Origin: Flavobacteriales bacterium UBA2306
GTDB taxonomy: Bacteria; Bacteroidota; Bacteroidia; Flavobacteriales; Weeksellaceae
DNA length: 64,000 bases
Reading direction: 5' to 3'
Assembly: GCA_002345565.1 (NCBI GenBank)
Contig: DDVS01000002.1
Span: forward strand, 603,605-667,604
In this document: one piece after another, positions 28,393 to 37,108 of the stretch
Position numbering within the stretch: the stretch's first letter is position 1
Layout of the letters: each line of letters begins with the position of its first letter
Notes under the pieces: generated by a model
Told to the model about the DNA's origin: nothing
Seen by the model: the letters and a program-made list of their open reading frames with translations, nothing else
Databases searched by the model: none
Program-made: the position numbers and the translations under genes

Positions 28393-28623
28393 ATGGATGC
28401 TATCAGACAGTTTGTAGATGTGAAAGATAATTCTTTCCAAATCACACTTCCAGAAGACTTTAAGGCAAAAAGGGTAGAAGTAATTATTCTTCCTTCTGAT
28501 GATTTTCAAATTTCCGAAGAAACAAAAACTCTTATCAACGAAAGAAAGGCGGAATATTTAAAAAATCCTGATGAAGCGACAGATTTTGATGAGTTTTTGG
28601 ATGAAATGGAAAAAGGCTTATGA
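28393..28623 (+). CDS. Antitoxin-like protein of a ParE-type pair
   Basis: The 76-residue acidic protein (ATG at 28393) has an N-terminal beta-rich part (RQFVDVKDNSFQITLPEDFK) and an acidic helical tail (DEATDFDEFLDEMEKGL). This resembles the small Bacteroidota antitoxins found before RelE/ParE toxins. Its end overlaps the toxin start by ATGA, so the pair is coupled. Confidence 0.7.
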   Translation: MDAIRQFVDVKDNSFQITLPEDFKAKRVEVIILPSDDFQISEETKTLINERKAEYLKNPDEATDFDEFLDEMEKGL

Positions 28624-28925
28624 AAAAATATAAAGTCGTAATTACTGATTTTGCAAAAGTAGACATCAAGAAAGCGAAAGAATATTATAATGATATCAAT
28701 GCAAATCTTGCCAAACAATTTCTAATTAGAATACGAGAGGCCAAGTCGTATATTTCACAAAAGCCAAATGGAAATGCTGTGATTTATCAAGATGTAAGAA
28801 TGCATCTTATAAAACAATTTCCCTATCATCTACATTATTTTTTAGACGAAGAAAGAAACCAAATTGTTGTAATTGCTGTAGAATTTGCAAAACGCGAAAA
28901 TCTGGATTTTTCCGAAAGAAAATAG
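28620..28925 (+). CDS. RelE/ParE-family toxin
   Basis: The 101-residue basic protein has the ParE/RelE fold: VITDFAKVDIKKAKEYYNDI at the start, KQFLIRIREAKSYI in the middle and FPYHLHYFLDEERNQIVVIA near the end. ParE proteins poison gyrase, while RelE proteins cut mRNA on the ribosome; the sequence does not tell which. It is cotranscribed with the antitoxin gene. Confidence 0.85.
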   Translation: MKKYKVVITDFAKVDIKKAKEYYNDINANLAKQFLIRIREAKSYISQKPNGNAVIYQDVRMHLIKQFPYHLHYFLDEERNQIVVIAVEFAKRENLDFSERK

Positions 28926-28928
28926 TTT

Positions 28929-29042
28929 TTACTTCAAATTTTTGAAATGTTCTCTTGCTTCTTTATCATTATTCTTTTTTCCATTTCCACCAGAAAATAG
29001 ATTGAAAAATTCGAAAAATAATTCTATTATATCTCCAATCAT
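28929..29042 (-). CDS. 37-residue protein coupled to the rRNA methyltransferase gene
   Basis: On the minus strand an ATG at 29042 overlaps the methyltransferase stop codon as ATGA, and the frame runs to a TAA at 28929. The product begins MIGDIIELFFEFFNLFSGGN and ends HFKNLK. It has an amphipathic hydrophobic helix and a Lys-rich tail. The four-base overlap is what suggests a real, translationally coupled gene. Function unknown. Confidence 0.5.
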   Translation of the reverse strand: MIGDIIELFFEFFNLFSGGNGKKNNDKEAREHFKNLK

Positions 29043-30199
29043 TCCTTGATTTTATGGACTTTCTTCGTCCCATCATACATCTCGTACTGCAAAAATCTCG
29101 TTTCCAATTTTCCGTTGAATAACTTGATTTTTCGTGAAGGTCTCAATCCAATTTTCTTAGGCGCATCCAGGTCAGCAGAAATCAGCCAAGCTAAAGTATT
29201 TGGATAATGTTGTTTGAAAGTATCTCCAATTTTTTTGTAGAAATCATCATCATTAATAGAAATCCTTTCATCATAAGGCGGATTAAAAACCATTAATAAC
29301 GGAAACAAATCTTTTTCAGAATCAAAAAAGTTTTGTTTTCTCACTTCGATGATATCTTCCATCTCTGCAGATTCAATATTGGTTCTGGCAGCGTTCAGCG
29401 CTCTTGCATCGATATCATAACCCACAATTTTTCCTGTGAATTCTCTCACCCTGTTGATTCTGTACTCTTTGATTGTTCGGAACAATTCTTCATCATAACT
29501 TTTCCAGTTTTGGAAAGAAAAGTTCTTACGGAAAATCTGAGCAGGCAAATCCATAGCAATCATCGCCGCTTCTATTAATAATGTTCCGGAACCGCACATT
29601 GGGTCTAGAAAATTGCCTTTTCCGTCCCAACCTGCGAGTTGTAACATTCCGCTTGCGAGAACTTCGTTAATCGGAGCAACGGTTTGCTCTTTTCTGTATC
29701 CACGTTTGAAAAGCGGATCGCCCGAACTGTCGATAGAAATGGTAACCAATTCTCTGTCGATATGAAGATGAAATTTGATATCCGGATTGTCTTTATTAAC
29801 GCTTGGTCTTATATTATGTTTTTCTTGAAAATAATCAACAATCGCATCTTTCATTTTCAAAGTCATAAATTGGGAATGACTGAATCTCTCCGAATTTACG
29901 GTCGCATCAATCGCAAAAGACTGATGTTTTTCCAAAAACTGGTCCCAATCAAATTTGAATAATTTGTCATAGAATTTACTCTCATTAAAAGCTTTGAATT
30001 CCAGTATCGGAACCAAAATTTTAAGAGCTGTTCTGCAAGAATAATTGAGTTTGTAAAGAAAACCAAGGTCGCCTTCGCAAGTTACCGCACGGTTTTTAGC
30101 TTCCACTTTTTTACCTCCTAATTTCTTAACTTCCTCAGCCAAAACCTGTTCTAGTCCAAAGAAAGTTTTGATTTGTATTTGCAGATTATCTGTATTCAT
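29039..30199 (-). CDS. THUMP-domain class I rRNA methyltransferase (RlmL-like)
   Basis: From the ATG at 30199 the protein has 386 residues; an upstream ATG at 30241 would include the promoter box. A THUMP RNA-binding domain covers residues ~45-150, and the Rossmann methyltransferase follows with FLDPMCGSGTLLIEAA (SAM site), GYDIDARALNAARTNI and the catalytic FNPPYDERI. Related RlmL/RlmN-type enzymes make m2G in 23S rRNA (G2445 in E. coli). TATCTTTG (30211-30204, minus) ends four bases before the ATG, so the message would be leaderless. Confidence 0.9.
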   Translation of the reverse strand: MNTDNLQIQIKTFFGLEQVLAEEVKKLGGKKVEAKNRAVTCEGDLGFLYKLNYSCRTALKILVPILEFKAFNESKFYDKLFKFDWDQFLEKHQSFAIDATVNSERFSHSQFMTLKMKDAIVDYFQEKHNIRPSVNKDNPDIKFHLHIDRELVTISIDSSGDPLFKRGYRKEQTVAPINEVLASGMLQLAGWDGKGNFLDPMCGSGTLLIEAAMIAMDLPAQIFRKNFSFQNWKSYDEELFRTIKEYRINRVREFTGKIVGYDIDARALNAARTNIESAEMEDIIEVRKQNFFDSEKDLFPLLMVFNPPYDERISINDDDFYKKIGDTFKQHYPNTLAWLISADLDAPKKIGLRPSRKIKLFNGKLETRFLQYEMYDGTKKVHKIKE

Positions 30200-30297
30200 A
30201 GCGCAAAGATAATAGATTATTAGATGATAGATAAAAGACAAATGAAAATCCTTTAAAATCTATTGTCTATAATCTATACGTCTCGCATCTTTTTTCT

Positions 30298-30305
30298 TAA
30301 TTTTG
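30298..30305 (+). promoter_or_regulatory. -7 box abutting a start codon
   Basis: TAATTTTG matches TAnnTTTG and ends four bases before the ATG at 30310. Transcription would begin at about the first codon, giving a leaderless message. Confidence 0.5.
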
Positions 30306-30309
30306 TAGG

Positions 30310-31035
30310 ATGCAATGGTTCGAAGAATGGTTTGATACACCATATTATCATATTCTCTATAAAAATCACGATTACAAAGAAGCAGAAGATTTTTTGAATC
30401 TTTTGACTGATTTTCTGAAACTAGAAAGAAACTCCAAAATAATTGATTTGGCTTGCGGAAAAGGCAGACACTCGATATATCTTAATAAATTGGGTTATGA
30501 TGTTTTTGGTCTGGATTTGTCAGAAAAAAGTATCAATTATGATAAACAATTTGAGTCTGAATCGTTGAAGTTCCGAGTTCACGATATGAGAAATAAGATT
30601 GAGAATGAGCCTGTTGATGCGGTTTTTAATTTGTTTACAAGTTTTGGATATTTCGAAACGGAAGAAGAAGATAAAAGTGTTTTCCGTTCTGTTTCTGATG
30701 TTTTGAAGAATAATGGTTATTTTGTTCTCGATTTCTTGAATGCAGAATATGTCAGAAAAATGATTACGCCACAGATGTCTATCGAAAGAGAAAATATCAT
30801 TTTCAATATCAAAAAACATATTGAAGGCGAGTATATTATGAAGGAAATCGATTTTGAAGCGGATGATAAAAAACATCATTATTTTGAGCGCGTAAAACTG
30901 ACTTCTCCGGAGAAAATTCTGAACTTTGCAGAAGAATTCGGTTTTGAACTCATCAAGCGTTGGGGCGATTATCAACTGAATGATTTTGATGAAAAGAATT
31001 CTCAAAGATGTATTAATTTATTTAGAAAGAAATAA
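30310..31035 (+). CDS. Class I SAM-dependent methyltransferase
   Basis: The 241-residue protein has the methyltransferase_25 or 11 type fold: IIDLACGKGRHSIYLNKLGY (SAM site), VFGLDLSEKSINYDK and VDAVFNLFTSFGYFE. The substrate is not known; close relatives in Bacteroidota are annotated only as methyltransferases. It starts an operon-like run with the ZIP transporter gene, 15 bases downstream. Confidence 0.85.
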   Translation: MQWFEEWFDTPYYHILYKNHDYKEAEDFLNLLTDFLKLERNSKIIDLACGKGRHSIYLNKLGYDVFGLDLSEKSINYDKQFESESLKFRVHDMRNKIENEPVDAVFNLFTSFGYFETEEEDKSVFRSVSDVLKNNGYFVLDFLNAEYVRKMITPQMSIERENIIFNIKKHIEGEYIMKEIDFEADDKKHHYFERVKLTSPEKILNFAEEFGFELIKRWGDYQLNDFDEKNSQRCINLFRKK

Positions 31036-31050
31036 GAATCAAGTTTTAAA

Positions 31051-31743
31051 ATGATTATACTTCTACTGATATTAAGTGTTCTGATTGGTGTTTTTCTCGG
31101 AAAATATTTTGGGAGCAAACAACAATTCGCCAAAAATCTTCTTATTCTAAGTGCCGGTTTTCTGATAACGATCTGCTTGAACGAGGTTTTTCCGGAAGTT
31201 TATCATTCCGAAGACCATAATATTGGGATTTTTGTAATTCTCGGTGTTTTGATTCAGATGTTGTTGGAAAGTTTGACAAAAGGTTTTGAACACGGACATC
31301 TTCATCATCATTCCGACGAACATTCGATCATTCCTGTCGCATTGATTATTGGACTTTTTGTTCACGCTTTTATAGAAGGAATTCCTTTGTCGCACGAGAA
31401 AGAGACCTTGTCGCCTTATCTTTTGGGAATCTTGTTTCATAACATTCCTATTTCCTTTGTTTTGGGAAGTTTCTTGGCTCACAGCAAAAATTTCTCTACC
31501 AAATTCTGGTTGATTGTTATGGTTTTTGCATTAGCATCGCCTTTGGGAATGTTACTTGGAAAATACTTTGATGAGAATCTGAAAGTTTATTTCTTGGCTG
31601 TTGTTGGTGGGATTTTTCTCCATATTTCATCCGTTATTATTTTCGAAAGTAATAAGAATCACAAAATGGATTATCAAAAAATCATTCTTGTTATTTGTGG
31701 AATCGCATTAGCTCTAGGTGGACATCTTTTTCATCATCATTAA
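31051..31743 (+). CDS. ZIP family metal transporter
   Basis: The 230-residue protein has about eight transmembrane helices with a His-rich loop (HGHLHHHSDEHS) after the third. The binding helices carry VHAFIEGIPLS and LFHNIPISFVLGSF, matching the HxxxEG and HNxP signatures of ZIP proteins. It would import zinc or a related divalent metal into the cytoplasm. The His-rich C terminus (HLFHHH) is also typical. Confidence 0.85.
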   Translation: MIILLLILSVLIGVFLGKYFGSKQQFAKNLLILSAGFLITICLNEVFPEVYHSEDHNIGIFVILGVLIQMLLESLTKGFEHGHLHHHSDEHSIIPVALIIGLFVHAFIEGIPLSHEKETLSPYLLGILFHNIPISFVLGSFLAHSKNFSTKFWLIVMVFALASPLGMLLGKYFDENLKVYFLAVVGGIFLHISSVIIFESNKNHKMDYQKIILVICGIALALGGHLFHHH

Positions 31744-31799
31744 TTAAAAAATATTTTCTACTTCAGTAGGAAAATCATAATTTTACTCAAATCGATTTT

Positions 31800-32174
31800 A
31801 TGGGATTTTTAGATCAATTTTTTGGTAAAAAAGAAGAGCAGGATCAATCCAAAAGTCTTTGGAAAAAGATTGAATCCGAAAAGGATTTAGATTCTGCTGT
31901 TGAGAAATCTTCAAAACAAAAAGTCTTGATTTTCAAACATTCAACACGTTGCTTTATAAGCAAAACTGTATTGAAAAATTTTGAGAAACAAATGCAGGCT
32001 TCGAATAAAGATTATGCTTATTATTTCTTAGATTTGTTAGCCAATCGATCAATTTCCAACGAGATAGAATCTCGGTTTGATGTGGTTCATCAGAGTCCGC
32101 AATTAATCGTTTTGGAAAATGGGAAAGCTGTTAAAAATGCTTCTCATCACAACATTGATTTAGAAACAATTTAA
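31800..32174 (+). CDS. ytxJ: YtxJ-like bacillithiol-system redox protein
   Basis: This 124-residue thioredoxin-fold protein has a monothiol site, FKHSTRCFISKT (CxxS, Cys near residue 47), and the cis-Pro segment VVHQSPQLIVLENG. Proteins of this kind act in bacillithiol-linked de-bacillithiolation in Firmicutes and Bacteroidota. The Flavobacteriia make bacillithiol, so the role is plausible here but inferred. Confidence 0.85.
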   Translation: MGFLDQFFGKKEEQDQSKSLWKKIESEKDLDSAVEKSSKQKVLIFKHSTRCFISKTVLKNFEKQMQASNKDYAYYFLDLLANRSISNEIESRFDVVHQSPQLIVLENGKAVKNASHHNIDLETI

Positions 32175-32207
32175 TTTAATTTTTTAAAGATCTTTCCTTT
32201 ATTTATT

Positions 32208-32801
32208 ATGGTTCATCAAAACTTTAGTAATCATCTTTCGCAAATATTAGGCGTTCCTATTAATAGTATTGAGTTCTGTTCTTCTTTTTATGAAGTAAGA
32301 GAAGTCAAAAAAAATGAAGTTATACTCAGAGAAGGAGAAGTTTCTGATGCTACTTTTTTTGTTGAAAAAGGATTACTGAGAATGTATTCAATCGATAAAG
32401 CAGGGAAAGAACACGTTATACAGTTTGCGCCGGAGGGTTGGATTATTTCTGATACAACAAGCCAATTACTAAACGAGAAATCTAGATTTTACATAGAAGC
32501 TATTGAAGAAAGTACAATTGTTATTACCCGAGATGGTTTTTTTGAACATCTTTCCAAAGAATATCCGGAAGTTGCCGAGAAAAATCAAAGATTGATGTTC
32601 AATCATATCAAGAATCTTCAAAATCGTGTGAATGCGCTGATTAGTACAACTGCAGAAGAACGTTACCTTGATTTTCTGAAAAAATATCCAAATCTAATGC
32701 TCAGAGCGCCACAATGGATGGTTGCTTCATATCTTGGAATCACGCCGGAAAGTTTGAGTCGAGTAAGAAAAGAATTGGCGAAGAAGAAATTTGAAATTTA
32801 A
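32208..32801 (+). CDS. Crp/Fnr-family transcriptional regulator
   Basis: The 197-residue protein has a cyclic-nucleotide-binding-like sensor (residues 20-120: VILREGEVSDATFFVEKGLL, YSIDKAGKEHVIQF) and a C-terminal winged helix (VASYLGITPESLSRVRKEL). It lacks FNR cysteine clusters, so the signal is unknown. The end of the gene runs into the nuclease gene within five bases. Confidence 0.85.
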   Translation: MVHQNFSNHLSQILGVPINSIEFCSSFYEVREVKKNEVILREGEVSDATFFVEKGLLRMYSIDKAGKEHVIQFAPEGWIISDTTSQLLNEKSRFYIEAIEESTIVITRDGFFEHLSKEYPEVAEKNQRLMFNHIKNLQNRVNALISTTAEERYLDFLKKYPNLMLRAPQWMVASYLGITPESLSRVRKELAKKKFEI

Positions 32802-32805
32802 TATT

Positions 32806-33303
32806 TTGAATCGATTTTTATTATTAATTCTATTTTCGATTTTCAGTTTCGGACAAAGTCAATTAAAAGAAAACCTGGCTCACAAAACATTTTCTGCAAA
32901 AGTTATCGGAATAATGGACGGCGATACGATGGAAATTCTTTATAAGAAAACGCCCATCAAAATCCGTCTCGCTCACATCGATTCTCCTGAGAAAAGAGGA
33001 ACTCAGCCTTTTGGTAACAATGCCAAACAGGCTTTGTCTAATCTTTGCTTTGGAAAAACAGTTACGATAAAAGCAGAAAAATACGACCGTTACAAAAGAC
33101 TGATTGCAATTGTAATCAATGATAAAGGTCAAAATGTGAATCAACAAATGCTAAAACAAGGAATGGCTTGGCATTATAAAAAATATTCCAAAGATGCCGA
33201 TTATGCAATGCTGGAAACAGAAGCCCGAAAAAATAGAGTAGGACTTTGGCAAGATAAAATCCCGATTGCGCCTTGGCTCTGGAGAGAAAAAAAGAAAAAA
33301 TGA
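32806..33303 (+). CDS. Exported thermonuclease-family nuclease
   Basis: From the TTG at 32806 the protein has 165 residues; a TTG at 32791 would overlap the Crp/Fnr stop. A Sec signal (FLLLILFSIFSFGQS) is followed by a staphylococcal-nuclease domain: VIGIMDGDTMEILY (Asp, metal), IRLAHIDSPEK (Arg and Asp), KAEKYDRYKRLIAI (Arg) and ARKNRVGLW. It should degrade DNA and RNA outside the cytoplasm. Its stop overlaps the GNAT start by ATGA. Confidence 0.9.
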   Translation: MNRFLLLILFSIFSFGQSQLKENLAHKTFSAKVIGIMDGDTMEILYKKTPIKIRLAHIDSPEKRGTQPFGNNAKQALSNLCFGKTVTIKAEKYDRYKRLIAIVINDKGQNVNQQMLKQGMAWHYKKYSKDADYAMLETEARKNRVGLWQDKIPIAPWLWREKKKK

Positions 33304-33746
33304 ATCACCAAATTTTAAAAGCAAATATCTCTGATATTCCAGACTTGTGTCAAATGATGAAGGATTTCTACGCGATTGACCTTTATCCGTTTGATGAAAA
33401 AATCACGAATGAAAATTTTGTGAAATTTATTAATAATGACAATTATGGACAATGTTTCAAAATTGTTTGTGAAGGTCAAACTGCAGGTTATATTATTCTT
33501 GCTAAATATTTTAGTTTTGAATTTGGCGGCGAGATTTTGTTTTTAGATGAATTGTTTGTAAAACCTGAATTTCAAGGGAAATCTCTTGGCAAAAAATCTC
33601 TGGAATTTGTGAAAGATTATTCGTTGAAGAATAACTTTAAAGTTGTGCTTTTAGAAATCGAAAACCATAATGAAAAAGCTAAAAAACTTTATGAACATTA
33701 TGGTTTTCAAAATCATAAAAGGAGTTTGATGATTCTTAAGAATTGA
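33300..33746 (+). CDS. GNAT-family N-acetyltransferase
   Basis: The 148-residue protein (ATG at 33300, coupled to the nuclease stop) has a GNAT fold with the acetyl-CoA site LDELFVKPEFQGKSLGKKSL and the segment KVVLLEIENHNEKAKKLYEH before YGFQ. The acceptor substrate cannot be read from the sequence. It converges with the adenosine deaminase gene with no bases between the stops. Confidence 0.85.
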   Translation: MNHQILKANISDIPDLCQMMKDFYAIDLYPFDEKITNENFVKFINNDNYGQCFKIVCEGQTAGYIILAKYFSFEFGGEILFLDELFVKPEFQGKSLGKKSLEFVKDYSLKNNFKVVLLEIENHNEKAKKLYEHYGFQNHKRSLMILKN

Positions 33747-34754
33747 TTATCTAAAATCAGCAATCACTTCATCTACTTTTTCAAGATAGGATTTCTTCTG
33801 TTCATCAGTCGCAAAAGAGTAGTTAAAGGAGTTTTTGACTAATGTAATTATGTCTTCTTGGGAAAGATTCAAAGCTTGCCGAACTGATTCAAAGTTAGCA
33901 TTCATGTAACCTCCAAAATAAGCCGGATCATCGGAATTAACTGTAGCTTTGATTCCTTTGTCTAAAAGCTTTTTCAATGGATGGTTGGTCATGACATCGG
34001 TGTTTCTCAATTCCAGATTTGAAAGTGGGCAAACTGTTAAGGCTAAATCTCTTTTCACAATTTCCTGAACCAGATTTTCATCTTCCAGACATCTGTTTCC
34101 GTGGTCGATTCTTGCAACTTTAAGAACATCAATAGCTTCCCAAATATAGTCTGCCGGACCTTCTTCTCCAGCGTGCGCAACAGGAATGTAACCTTCTTTT
34201 ACAGACGCTTCAAATACATTTTTGAATTTAGTTGGAGGATTTCCCATTTCGGAAGAATCCAAACCGACAGAAGTAATCAAATCTTTATAAGGAAGCGATT
34301 GCTTCAAAGTTTCAAAAGCGGATTCTTCTGAAAGATGTCTTAGATAACTCATTATAAATAAGGAATTGATTCCCCATTTTTCCTTCGCATCCAATCTTGC
34401 TTTTTGTAATCCATTGATAACAGTTTCGAAAGCGATTCCACGTTCTGTATGCGTTTGTGGGTCAAACATTATTTCGGTATGAATAACGTTGTTCTCATAA
34501 CATTTTTGATAATAAGCCATTGCCAAATCGTAAAAATCTTTCTCGTGAATCAAAACGCCAGCTCCGGCATAATAAATGTCCAAAAAATCCTGAAGACAAG
34601 AGAATTGATAAGCTTTTTTAACTTCATCAATGGTTTTATAAGGAATCTCGATTTGGTTTCTTTGGGCGATTTCGAACATCAGTTCCGGTTCAAAACTTCC
34701 TTCAATATGTAAATGTAATTCTGCTTTTGGAAGCGCAGCTATAAAATCTTGCAT
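33747..34754 (-). CDS. add: Adenosine deaminase
   Basis: The 335-residue protein hydrolyses adenosine (or adenine) to inosine and ammonia. Zinc and catalytic residues are present: AELHLHIEGSFEPELMF (HxH), PVAHAGEEG (His and Glu), RIDHGNRCL (His), VCPLSNLELRN and VNSDDPAYFGGYM (two Asp). The last motif and size fit the adenosine/adenine deaminase group; adenine deaminase activity cannot be excluded. Confidence 0.88.
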   Translation of the reverse strand: MQDFIAALPKAELHLHIEGSFEPELMFEIAQRNQIEIPYKTIDEVKKAYQFSCLQDFLDIYYAGAGVLIHEKDFYDLAMAYYQKCYENNVIHTEIMFDPQTHTERGIAFETVINGLQKARLDAKEKWGINSLFIMSYLRHLSEESAFETLKQSLPYKDLITSVGLDSSEMGNPPTKFKNVFEASVKEGYIPVAHAGEEGPADYIWEAIDVLKVARIDHGNRCLEDENLVQEIVKRDLALTVCPLSNLELRNTDVMTNHPLKKLLDKGIKATVNSDDPAYFGGYMNANFESVRQALNLSQEDIITLVKNSFNYSFATDEQKKSYLEKVDEVIADFR

Positions 34755-34940
34755 AGTTTTTTGATTTATTCAAAAGTAACAAAAAGGCTTTATAAAATTG
34801 AATTATTAATCCATAAAAGACACAAAAGTTTAATTTCCTAAAAATTTTATAACAAATTAAAATAAGGATAATGATTCAAGTAAACTTTTTTGCTCTTTGA
34901 ATGTTTATTCTTTATGATTCTTCTTTTGTAACTTTGTGGT

Positions 34941-34992
34941 TTTGTAAAAAAAAATAAAAAAGGCTTTAGAAATCTCTTTCCAAAGCCTTTTT
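34941..34992 (-). terminator. Terminator of the peroxiredoxin-thioredoxin operon
   Basis: AAAAAGGCTTT (34957-34967) pairs with AAAGCCTTTTT (34982-34992) around a 14-base loop. On the minus strand the stem is followed by a long T run. It sits just after the DUF6952 gene. Confidence 0.75.
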
Positions 34993-35010
34993 CTACAAAA
35001 AATAAACTAT

Positions 35011-35259
35011 TTATTTGTCTATTGAACCCATTACTTTTTGAGCAAAGGAATTCAAAGCATCTTTTTCGCTCATTCCGTTATTTACGTTGGCGTGAACTTC
35101 TAAAGCGCCGCAAATGTTTGTAATCAATTCTCCTGTAACGTTCAAGTCTTCTTCAGAAACATTTCGGAATTCTGAAAAACTTTCCAAAACTTCCAAAGTT
35201 GCTTCCAGATTTTCTGGCGTTTGGTTTTGATAAAACTGTCTTATAATTGGTAATTTCAT
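35011..35259 (-). CDS. DUF6952 family small protein
   Basis: The 82-residue acidic protein (MKLPIIRQFYQNQTPENLEA start) is all helical and has no membrane segment. It is found next to thioredoxin and peroxiredoxin genes in many Flavobacteriia, as it is here. Its role is unknown; a link to thiol-based peroxide defence is inferred from context. It is the last gene of the Prx-Trx operon. Confidence 0.8.
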   Translation of the reverse strand: MKLPIIRQFYQNQTPENLEATLEVLESFSEFRNVSEEDLNVTGELITNICGALEVHANVNNGMSEKDALNSFAQKVMGSIDK

Positions 35260-35291
35260 TATTCTAAATTAATTTTAAATTTACTACTGAA

Positions 35292-35385
35292 AATTTTAAC
35301 GCAAAGTCCGCAAAGTTTTTTAAAACTTATTGAAAATATTTTAAGTTTCGCAAAGACGTAAAACTCAGCAAAGCTCTAAAATTTT
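35292..35385. repeat. Degenerate CGCAAAG-type intergenic repeat
   Basis: The 130-base gap inside the operon contains AACGCAAAGTCCGCAAAG and, about 50 bases later, TTTCGCAAAGACGTAAAAC, arranged around an AT-rich middle. Related words (ACAAAAGTCGCAAAAG) occur at 43001-43018. This looks like a dispersed Chryseobacterium-type repeat but is too degenerate to define ends. Confidence 0.35.
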
Positions 35386-35391
35386 CAGTTA

Positions 35392-35703
35392 TTAATCTTT
35401 TATTTCTGAAAACAAATTAATAAGACTTTCCGCTTGATTGGTCTGAACCTGATTTTTCAAAGTTCCACCTTGAAATACTGCAAACGTCGGCAAATTGTCA
35501 ACAGTTGCTAACTTTCTGCTTTCCGGTAATTTTTCTGCATCAACGTAGTAGAAAGGAATTGCATCATTTTCTGAAGCTAATTTTTTGAATTTTGGTTTCA
35601 TAATTCTGCAGTTTCCACACCAGCTTGCGCCATATTGAACTACTACCTTGTCATTTTCACTTACGATCTGTTGTAAGTTATCTTCTGTTAGTTCTATGTA
35701 CAT
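35392..35703 (-). CDS. Thioredoxin-family protein
   Basis: The 103-residue protein has the active site GASWCGNCRIMKP (CGNC rather than CGPC) near residue 27 and the cis-Pro segment TVDNLPTFAVF. It would reduce the neighbouring peroxiredoxin; the operon order Prx, Trx, DUF6952 supports this. Confidence 0.9.
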   Translation of the reverse strand: MYIELTEDNLQQIVSENDKVVVQYGASWCGNCRIMKPKFKKLASENDAIPFYYVDAEKLPESRKLATVDNLPTFAVFQGGTLKNQVQTNQAESLINLFSEIKD

Positions 35704-35754
35704 TTTACAATTATTAATGATTGATTATAAATGATAATTGATTGTAAAAATCAA

Positions 35755-36387
35755 TTAGTTTTTAGCAAGATATTCAGCAGTAGAGTTTCTGTTGGCACTC
35801 ATAGCTTCTTTACCTTCTTCCCAGTTTGCTGGACAAACTTCTCCGTGTTTTTGAACGTGCGCATAAGCATCGATTAATCTAAGATATTCTTTCACGTTTC
35901 TACCCAATGGCATATCGTTTACAGATTCATGGAAGATTTTTCCGGTTTCGTCAATCAAATAAGTTGCTCTGTAAGTGACGTTCGAACCTGTGAAAACTTC
36001 GTTTCCTTCTTCGTCATATTCCAGATCTTGATCTACAATTCCAAGGATGTTTGCCAATTGTCTGTGTGTATCTGCAAGAATTGGGTAAGCTACACCTTCA
36101 ATACCACCATTGTCTTTTGGTGTGTTTAACCAAGCGAAATGAACTTCGTTTGTGTCACAAGATGCACCAATTACAACGGTGTTTCTTTTTTTGAAATCCT
36201 CTAGAGCTTCCTGAAAAGCGTGTAATTCTGTTGGGCATACAAATGTGAAATCTTTTGGATACCAGAATAAAAGGACTTTTTGCTGATTGTTAACCGCTTC
36301 TTCAAACACATTGATCTTAAGATCATCACCCATTTCACTCATTGCATCAATTGCAACACTTGGAAATAATTTACCTACTAATGCCAT
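35755..36387 (-). CDS. 2-Cys peroxiredoxin (AhpC/Prx1 type)
   Basis: This 210-residue protein reduces hydrogen peroxide and organic hydroperoxides. The peroxidatic Cys is in FTFVCPTELHAF (near residue 50), and the resolving Cys is in EVCPANWEEG near residue 170. It heads the minus-strand operon with thioredoxin and DUF6952. AATCTTTG on the minus strand, near 36442, may be part of its promoter. Confidence 0.92.
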   Translation of the reverse strand: MALVGKLFPSVAIDAMSEMGDDLKINVFEEAVNNQQKVLLFWYPKDFTFVCPTELHAFQEALEDFKKRNTVVIGASCDTNEVHFAWLNTPKDNGGIEGVAYPILADTHRQLANILGIVDQDLEYDEEGNEVFTGSNVTYRATYLIDETGKIFHESVNDMPLGRNVKEYLRLIDAYAHVQKHGEVCPANWEEGKEAMSANRNSTAEYLAKN

Positions 36388-36662
36388 AATATTTAAGTTT
36401 TAAATTGTTTTAAATTAACAGAAGCGAAATTACAAAGATTTTGTGAATTGAATATTAATTTTTGATTTATAAAATCTATCACTGTAAATTATTCTGAATG
36501 ATGTTTGTTAATCAGGCTTTTAATTGTTAATACGAGATTAGATAAAGTTTTAATAAAGCTTTTCGCCTTAAATTCTCTATCAAATTTCAAACAAAAAATT
36601 AACAAAAAGAATGAGCAAAATCAGAAATTCCAAAGTTTTAAATAAAAAAACATCACAAAAAA

Positions 36663-36682
36663 TAGACTGCACCCAAAAGTTT
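36663..36682. repeat. Probable IS terminal repeat
   Basis: TAGACTGCACCCAAAAGTTT has the look of the outer end of a Bacteroidota IS3/IS150-type element and lies 8 bases downstream of the transposase relic. No matching inverted copy was found on the other side, so the other end is lost. The 270 bases to its left, up to the peroxiredoxin gene, hold nothing I can identify. Confidence 0.45.
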
Positions 36683-36690
36683 AGACAAAA

Positions 36691-36835
36691 TTAAATAATA
36701 TCTTTATAGGAAAGAGTTCGGTATAGTACCTGACTCTTTCCTTTTAGATTGAGTCTTATTCTATCGTGATTGTACTAATGAATATACTTCACGATTTTTT
36801 TCTTGAATCGTTCAACACAACCAAATTTTTACTAA
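36691..36835 (-). pseudogene. IS3-family (IS150-like) transposase, C-terminal relic
   Basis: The minus strand reads FGCVERFKKKIVKYIH, a TAG stop (36777-36775), then YNHDRIRLNLKGKSQVLYRT and SYKDII before a TAA. This is the C-terminal end of an IS150-type DDE transposase (the usual YN-x-x-RI-x-x-x-LKG-x-SPVQYR motif). Everything upstream is lost and an in-frame stop interrupts it, so it is not functional. Confidence 0.75.
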
Positions 36836-37108
36836 GAATTTGAATTTAATCTGTTTCCTTTACCCAAAGCAGAAAATCCTGAACGGAAGATTGATTGATG
36901 GTGAAAAATTCCGTAATGGCGAGCGCAGATTTCTGTTGTTGGACAAACATTTAAAAAATACAGTTCTGGCATTCTCAAAACCGGAACTAAAATCTTAATG
37001 CTGCTAAACACCGAAAATTTCTTGTGGTAATGCGAGAGGTGAAAATAAGCAAAGTCCTAATCTGTAATTCCCAACTTTTCCTTATTTTCGTTAAAAATCA
37101 AAACGATT
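36836..37108. other. Gap with an unidentified frame remnant
   Basis: A stop-free stretch on the plus strand up to a TAA at 36996-36998 reads, in part, KILNGRLIDGEKFRNGERR and LLLDKHLKNTVLAFSKPELK. It has no good start and no family I recognise, and may be debris from the same insertion. The last ~100 bases are the leader of the S9 peptidase gene. Confidence 0.35.

Noticed and set aside
29333..29578. Plus-strand frames inside the methyltransferase, FtsK and other long genes
   Set aside because: They are shadows of the coding strand, with poor starts and no motifs.
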